16,685 nt of DNA from Elusimicrobia bacterium RIFOXYB2_FULL_49_7. GTDB lineage: Bacteria > Fibrobacterota > OXYB2-FULL-49-7. The stretch is from the NCBI GenBank assembly GCA_001800515.1, contig MGVN01000240.1, positions 1 to 16,685 on the forward strand, read 5' to 3'. The translations under genes and the position numbers were made by a program. Shown here piece after piece: positions 12,701-16,685 of the stretch; position 1 is the first letter of the stretch; every line of letters starts with the position of its first letter. The notes under the pieces were generated by a model. It saw nothing but the letters and a program-made list of their open reading frames with translations, was not told the origin of the DNA and did no database searches.

Positions 12701-14074
12701 TTGATAGTATCATTTTCTGTAGCCAATTTCCGTTCTTTTGCCGAAGAACAGACACTAAGCCTAATCGCAAGTAATCGTTTTTCTGATTCTGATCACGGAA
12801 ATCATCTTGTGCCGATTCCGGGTTCAAATGAGAAATTGCTTCGTATCGCTGTTCTTTATGGTGCCAATGGGGCAGGAAAATCAAATTTCTTTAGAGCCTT
12901 ATCCTATTTTCGAAAGATGGCACTGTCTCAGCAAACCAAGCATAATGTTACTGAGGCGGAACCTTTCCGCTTTGGCACCAAGCAGGCAGAACCCTCCAGC
13001 TTTGACCTTCAATTTATTGTTGATGACAAACTTTATGGATTTGGATTCAAAGTGGATGAAAAGCGAATCCTTGAAGAATGGCTCGTCAGGGTTGAAGGCG
13101 GACGGGAAAAAGTGCTTTATGAACGCATCACAGATTTGGAGGGTAGGGTCACAATTGAGGCAAATGGTATTTCCGGTATCAGTGAAAAATTGAAAGCGCT
13201 TGCAACTGTCGGCGGGCCGCAGAATCAGACTTTCCTGGCAACGATTCGAACTAATTTACAGGCTTCCGATTATGGTACTGAAATAAGTGCTATTTTAAAT
13301 TGGCTGGATAATGACCTTCAACTTATTGCACCTGAAACACCCTTTCTGGCGTTAGGTCAGCAATTGGTTCGTGATGAAGCTTTTATGGATTTTGCAAGCG
13401 AGTTCCTTAAATCCTCGGCAACCGGTGTGGAGCGTCTTCAGGTTATTAAAGAAGAAATAAGCGAAGAACAGCTTCGCAGCTTATTCCCAAGGTATTTAGA
13501 TATTTCAGATATGCTTAATGATTCATCTCAAAAAAGAAAGACTATATTTTACCCTGAAAAACATATGGAAATTCTTATTGAAAAGACAAAAGAAAAGCAT
13601 TATTTCCGTGTCACGATTCAGGCGGCTCACGCCCAGGCTTCCGGCGAACTGGTTTCATTGGAATTGACGGAGGAGTCCGACGGAACACGCAGGCTTTTAA
13701 ACTTAATACCCGCGCTGCATCAGATGAATACCCAACGAGGAGTATTTGTCATTGATGAAATTGACCGCAGTATGCATCCTTTGCTTACCTGGAAATATCT
13801 CGACTATTTCCTGTCGGTATGCAAGGCCGGAAACCGTCAGATTATCGTCACGACCCACGAATCCAATCTTTTGGATCTTGATCTGTTAAGGCGGGATGAA
13901 ATCTGGTTTGCCGAGAAAAACAAGGCCGGTGCAACGAATCTGTATTCTCTTTCAGATTACAAGGTCAGAACTGATTTGTCCATACAGAAGCACTATCTTC
14001 AGGGACGCTTTGGGGCTATCCCTTTTCTGGGAGATATCGACCGTCTTAAAACAATACAGGAAAAAACAGAATGA
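12701..14074 (+). CDS. AAA-family ATPase, RloA/AbiLi-like defence protein
   Basis: ABC/SMC-type ATPase of 457 residues. It begins with SFSVANFRSFAEEQTLSL, typical of AAA_15/AAA_21 proteins. Walker A is GANGAGKS (54-61), the signature-like segment SDGTRRLLNL is at 326-335, Walker B is VFVIDEID (348-355), and the switch His is in TTHES (384-388). There is no nuclease domain; that function would lie in its partner. TTG is the likely start: GGAG lies 6 nt upstream and the conserved N-terminus begins right there. The stop overlaps the ATG of the RloB gene (14071-14074). Such pairs are known as RloAB and as AbiLi/AbiLii of Lactococcus, an abortive-infection system. Phage defence is inferred from family and context. 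Confidence 0.88.
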   Translation: MIVSFSVANFRSFAEEQTLSLIASNRFSDSDHGNHLVPIPGSNEKLLRIAVLYGANGAGKSNFFRALSYFRKMALSQQTKHNVTEAEPFRFGTKQAEPSSFDLQFIVDDKLYGFGFKVDEKRILEEWLVRVEGGREKVLYERITDLEGRVTIEANGISGISEKLKALATVGGPQNQTFLATIRTNLQASDYGTEISAILNWLDNDLQLIAPETPFLALGQQLVRDEAFMDFASEFLKSSATGVERLQVIKEEISEEQLRSLFPRYLDISDMLNDSSQKRKTIFYPEKHMEILIEKTKEKHYFRVTIQAAHAQASGELVSLELTEESDGTRRLLNLIPALHQMNTQRGVFVIDEIDRSMHPLLTWKYLDYFLSVCKAGNRQIIVTTHESNLLDLDLLRRDEIWFAEKNKAGATNLYSLSDYKVRTDLSIQKHYLQGRFGAIPFLGDIDRLKTIQEKTE

Positions 14075-14733
14075 GTCTGTTTTCAAGAAAAACCCGTCCG
14101 GTAAAGCGTCAGGAAGGTGCCCTTCGTGATGACCGTCTTTTTCTTGTGGCTTGCGATGATACCTATGCTCCAAAACAGTATTTCGACTTTTTCCAAATTC
14201 CGCGTGTTAATGTGGTGATTGTTCCTACCATAGACGGTTCTTCTTCGGCACAACATGTTTTAAACCGGCTTATTGCTCATAAGGAAAGAATTGACAGTGA
14301 TGAAAATGATGAGAGTTGGCTGCTGCTTGATACCGATCATTATCTGACGGGCAGCCACCGACAGGGATTTCAATCAGCGATAAATGAGGCCCGTCAACGC
14401 GGAGTCAACATCGCCATCAGTAAGCCTTGTTTTGAATTATGGCTTCTCCTGCATCATGTATCAGAAATGGATGTTGTGACGCTGTCCAATGCTTCTGAAA
14501 CAGAATCCCGATTGCGTCAGGAATTGGGCCAGTATAACAAGAAGCAATTACGGGCCAGGGATTTTCCGGTTTCTGCGGTGCGTGATGCAATATTGCGTGC
14601 CGAAAAGTTGGACACTCAAGCGGGCAGTGGTAATATTCCGGAAGTGAATAGTTCCCAGATTTATCGACTTTGGAAAGCGATTATTGCTAATGTGCCTGCA
14701 TCGCAATTACCGCAGGAATTTATGGGATTTTAG
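14071..14733 (+). CDS. RloB-domain protein (AbiLii-like), Toprim-like effector
   Basis: Protein of 220 residues encoded by an overlap with the ATPase gene. The RloB hallmarks are present: a first strand LFLVACDDTYAPKQYFDFF (23-41), a second strand WLLLDTDHY (83-91, Asp87 and Asp89) and the family motif SKPCFELWLLLHH (117-129). RloB domains resemble the metal-binding Toprim fold and are thought to be the nuclease partner of the ATPase. Most RloB proteins I recall have a Glu-Gly-Glu in the first strand (CEGEKTE). Here it is CDDTYAP, so Asp29/Asp30 stand in its place. Activity is therefore not certain. The likely role is an effector that harms the host or phage when triggered. Confidence 0.82.
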   Translation: MSLFSRKTRPVKRQEGALRDDRLFLVACDDTYAPKQYFDFFQIPRVNVVIVPTIDGSSSAQHVLNRLIAHKERIDSDENDESWLLLDTDHYLTGSHRQGFQSAINEARQRGVNIAISKPCFELWLLLHHVSEMDVVTLSNASETESRLRQELGQYNKKQLRARDFPVSAVRDAILRAEKLDTQAGSGNIPEVNSSQIYRLWKAIIANVPASQLPQEFMGF

Positions 14734-14774
14734 TCAACGGTCAGTTCACGCCTGAAATAGCCAGATATTGCCTC

Positions 14775-15548
14775 TCATTTAACCGTCTTTTTCCGACCCT
14801 TTTTCACTGCCTGTTCAGGCTTTGCCAGTTCAATCCCGAACATATCCTCCACATCAACCCCTTTAAGAATCCGGGAAGAGGTGGTCTTTGACTTTTTCAG
14901 CAGTTGTTTTGTCTTCTCCTTGACCGCCCCGCTAATCAGGTCATCCATATCGGCTTGCCGGAGACTAAAAAAGAGGCCGGGATTCTGATCCAGCCTTGCG
15001 CCAATGCCATAACAGACCGCTGCCACATGCTTGCACATATCGGCCCAGTCCGGACAGGAGCAGTCAAATTTGATTTCCTTCGGGGAAGGGAAAAGACCGG
15101 TTCCTTTATTGGTAAAGAGTTCTTCCAATGTTTTTGGAAATTTGCCTTCGAGCAGTTCCTGAAGCGAGTCCAGGTTTTTCCGGCATGCGCTTTTAATGGC
15201 TGCCCAGTTCTTTTCCGGTACAGGCTTGATGGTGACATCGACTTTATAGGGCTGACTGCGCGACCCCTGCACCAGGGCCGTGACCTTGCCCGCCGTTATT
15301 TTGAGATCCAGTACCGCACCATGCCGTACATAACTTCTGCCCCGGCCAATCCGGTTTGAATAATCCGCATATTTTTCAAGATTTTCATTCCAGGCTTTGC
15401 CCCACCAGGTGGCGGTGATTTTATTTCCGGTCAATATGACCGGTTCAAGATTGCCCTGCTTTTTGCGCAGTTTGGCCATGGTCTTTTCCGCTTTTTCCCG
15501 TTTTTCCGCAACCGAAACATATTTGGGGAATCGTGACCCGTAATACAT
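14775..15548 (-). CDS. SWIM zinc-finger protein, partner of an SNF2 helicase
   Basis: Protein of 257 residues. The N-terminal region (MYYGSRFPKYVSVAEKREKA, then TATWWGKAWNENLEKYADY) is typical of bacterial SWIM proteins found beside SNF2 helicases. The SWIM motif CSCPDWADMCKHVAAVCYG supplies Cys163, Cys165, Cys172 and His174, expected to bind zinc and contact DNA or protein. The C-terminus is Lys-rich. It is transcribed in the same direction as the helicase gene 98 bp upstream and is probably co-transcribed. The biological role of the pair is not established; DNA repair or chromatin-like remodelling is often suggested. No strong ribosome-binding site precedes the ATG. Confidence 0.88.
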   Translation of the reverse strand: MYYGSRFPKYVSVAEKREKAEKTMAKLRKKQGNLEPVILTGNKITATWWGKAWNENLEKYADYSNRIGRGRSYVRHGAVLDLKITAGKVTALVQGSRSQPYKVDVTIKPVPEKNWAAIKSACRKNLDSLQELLEGKFPKTLEELFTNKGTGLFPSPKEIKFDCSCPDWADMCKHVAAVCYGIGARLDQNPGLFFSLRQADMDDLISGAVKEKTKQLLKKSKTTSSRILKGVDVEDMFGIELAKPEQAVKKGRKKTVK

Positions 15549-15583
15549 GCGTCCGCCTTTTCCGTGGAGTTGGTATCCGCTTT

Positions 15584-15628
15584 AGACCCTGTGTCAAAAA
15601 GATATTCATCTTTTCGACTACAGGGTCT
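15584..15628. repeat. 45-bp hairpin repeat between the helicase and SWIM genes
   Basis: Arms AGACCCTGT (15584-15592) and ACAGGGTCT (15620-15628) are perfect. Inside them GTC/GAC and AAAAGAT/ATCTTTT also pair around the loop ATTC, with one mismatch and one bulged T. A second small palindrome, CCGG-CTATG-CCGG (15632-15644), lies beside it. The shape suits a short non-autonomous (MITE- or REP-like) element. It could also act as a transcript-processing hairpin. Confidence 0.6.
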
Positions 15629-15645
15629 TATCCGGCTATGCCGGG

Positions 15646-16685
15646 TTACAATGACAGTGAAAATAGTTGAATCAATTTATCATTATCCATGCCCGTAATC
15701 CATTCCTCATTGCCGCTGTGAATAACCTCTTCGGACAGCCGCTTCTTGTCCTCCAGCATGGCATCTATTTTTTCTTCAATGGTGCCCCGGGTGATGAATT
15801 TGTGAACCATCACATTCCGGTTTTGCCCTATGCGGAAAGCGCGGTCTGTGGCCTGGTTTTCAACAGCCGGGTTCCACCATCTGTCAAAATGAACCACATG
15901 GTTGGCTGCGGTCAGATTCAATCCAACCCCACCCACCTTCAGGGACAGCACCATGAAAGGGACATACTCCTTACCCTGAAACTTATCCACCAGAGCAGCC
16001 CGTTTACCGATGGCGATTTTACCATGCAGCACCACACCCGCCCGTCCAAACACCCCCTGCAAAAAGGATTCCAGCGGCGCGGTCATCTCCTGAAACTGGG
16101 TAAAGACCAGCATCCGCTCCCGTTTTTCAAGCACGGTCTCGCAGATTTCCCGAAGTCGCGGGAATTTTCCGCCCTCCGCCTCGGCAAACCCATGGCTTCC
16201 CAGATACTGATCCGGATGGTTGCAGAGTTGTTTGAATTTCATCAGCGATGCCAATATAAGCCCCTTGCGGTGGAGCCCTTCTGTGGTGGCCAGGGTTTGA
16301 GTCAGTTCTGCAAGCAGCGCCTGATACAGCACCACTTGGGTTTTACTCAAATCCGCATAACTCTTCATCTCTATCTTATCCGGCAAATCCGCGATAACCG
16401 TCTTGTCTGATTTTAACCGTCGCAATACGAAAGGTCGGATGGTCTGTTTGAGCCGCGCATAGCCTTCGGGTTGGTTTTTAAGTTTTTTGGCAAAGCGGGT
16501 GAATTCAGCACCACTGCCAAGCAGACCCGGATTCAGAAAATCAAACAAAGACCAGAGATCCGTTAACCGGTTTTCCACCGGCGTACCGGTCATGATGATA
16601 CGGTTCTGTCCCTGAAGTTGCTTTACCGCCCTGGTTTGTGCTGCCCCCGGATTTTTAATGGCCTGCGCTTCGTCCAATATGATGA
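15646..16685 (-). CDS. SNF2-family helicase, C-terminal part (runs off the window)
   Basis: Only the C-terminal 346 or so residues are in the window; the gene continues to the right. It opens with motif II, IILDEAQAIKNP, then motif III-like IIMTGTPVENRLTDLWSLFDF. The second RecA-like domain follows: MLVFTQFQEM, VLSLKVGGVGLNLTAANHV, DRWWNPAVENQATDRAFRIG and QNRNVMVHKFITRGTIEEKI. These are the conserved motifs of Swi2/Snf2 ATPases, which move along duplex DNA. The TTG at 16677 is not a start: coding continues upstream of it. In this group a SWIM domain protein is often encoded next to or fused with the helicase, as here. The final residues (SLSL) border the repeat at 15584-15644. Confidence 0.93.
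   Translation of the reverse strand, partial: IILDEAQAIKNPGAAQTRAVKQLQGQNRIIMTGTPVENRLTDLWSLFDFLNPGLLGSGAEFTRFAKKLKNQPEGYARLKQTIRPFVLRRLKSDKTVIADLPDKIEMKSYADLSKTQVVLYQALLAELTQTLATTEGLHRKGLILASLMKFKQLCNHPDQYLGSHGFAEAEGGKFPRLREICETVLEKRERMLVFTQFQEMTAPLESFLQGVFGRAGVVLHGKIAIGKRAALVDKFQGKEYVPFMVLSLKVGGVGLNLTAANHVVHFDRWWNPAVENQATDRAFRIGQNRNVMVHKFITRGTIEEKIDAMLEDKKRLSEEVIHSGNEEWITGMDNDKLIQLFSLSL

Noticed and set aside
15646..16677. Complete SNF2 gene starting at 16677
   Set aside because: The codon is TTG within the motif II sequence IILDEAQ, and coding continues to the window edge.
1..16685. CRISPR array or complete insertion sequence
   Set aside because: No regularly spaced direct repeats were seen, and no transposase gene. 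Only short palindromic repeats and an integrase fragment are present.

Overview
The window is about 16.7 kb of gene-dense bacterial chromosome. It has a lipoprotein signal, a primary-type sigma-70 factor, LepB with a long insert, short gene overlaps (ATGA junctions) and at least two in-frame UGA codons that look like selenocysteine. This suggests a Gram-negative, probably anaerobic, selenium-using bacterium. The short sigma factor and the long-insert LepB recall lineages around the FCB group (Fibrobacterota, KSB1, Zixibacteria-like) or Desulfobacterota. The sequence alone does not settle the taxon.

Region 1 (1-4022, + strand) is a compact housekeeping run: the tail of a probable dihydroorotate dehydrogenase, an RlpA-like lipoprotein, signal peptidase I, a pentapeptide-repeat-like protein and GMP synthase. 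The GMP synthase is about 75 residues longer than the usual bacterial enzyme, and its C-terminus resembles the eukaryotic (human GMPS) form. Region 2 (3977-7250, - strand) reads trxA, a tiny membrane protein with an internal UGA, a cysteine-rich PAS sigma-54 activator and rimO. RimO overlaps guaA tail to tail by 46 bp.

Region 3 (7251-8106) is a 339-bp divergent intergenic region followed on the + strand by a HesB/IscA-like selenoprotein gene, split by UGA at 7689-7691, and an FmdB-type zinc ribbon. The HesB gene has a textbook bacterial SECIS-like hairpin downstream of the UGA. On the other side of the intergenic region, the 54-residue protein after trxA (UGA at 6817-6815) fits the DUF6132 family with Sec in place of a conserved Cys. 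These two selenoproteins flank a thioredoxin and are the most interesting part of the window. A standard gene caller would lose both.

Region 4 (8113-11086, - strand) holds a sigma-70 factor closely followed by a methylmalonate-semialdehyde-type aldehyde dehydrogenase (probable TTG start), an inverted pair of short palindromic repeats, a GerW/YtfJ-family protein and a small charged hypothetical protein. Region 5 (11303-12700) looks scarred by mobile DNA: the 5' half of a tRNA-Leu(UAA) gene, the C-terminal piece of a tyrosine recombinase, a truncated + strand reading frame, a Dph6-like ATP pyrophosphatase and a 28-codon remnant that may come from a methyltransferase.

Region 6 (12614-14733) is a two-gene AAA-ATPase + RloB-domain cassette of the RloAB/AbiL type, a probable anti-phage system. 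Two palindromes about 62 bp apart lie in its promoter. Region 7 (14775 to the end, - strand) is a SWIM zinc-finger protein and an SNF2 helicase that runs off the window, separated by a long hairpin repeat.
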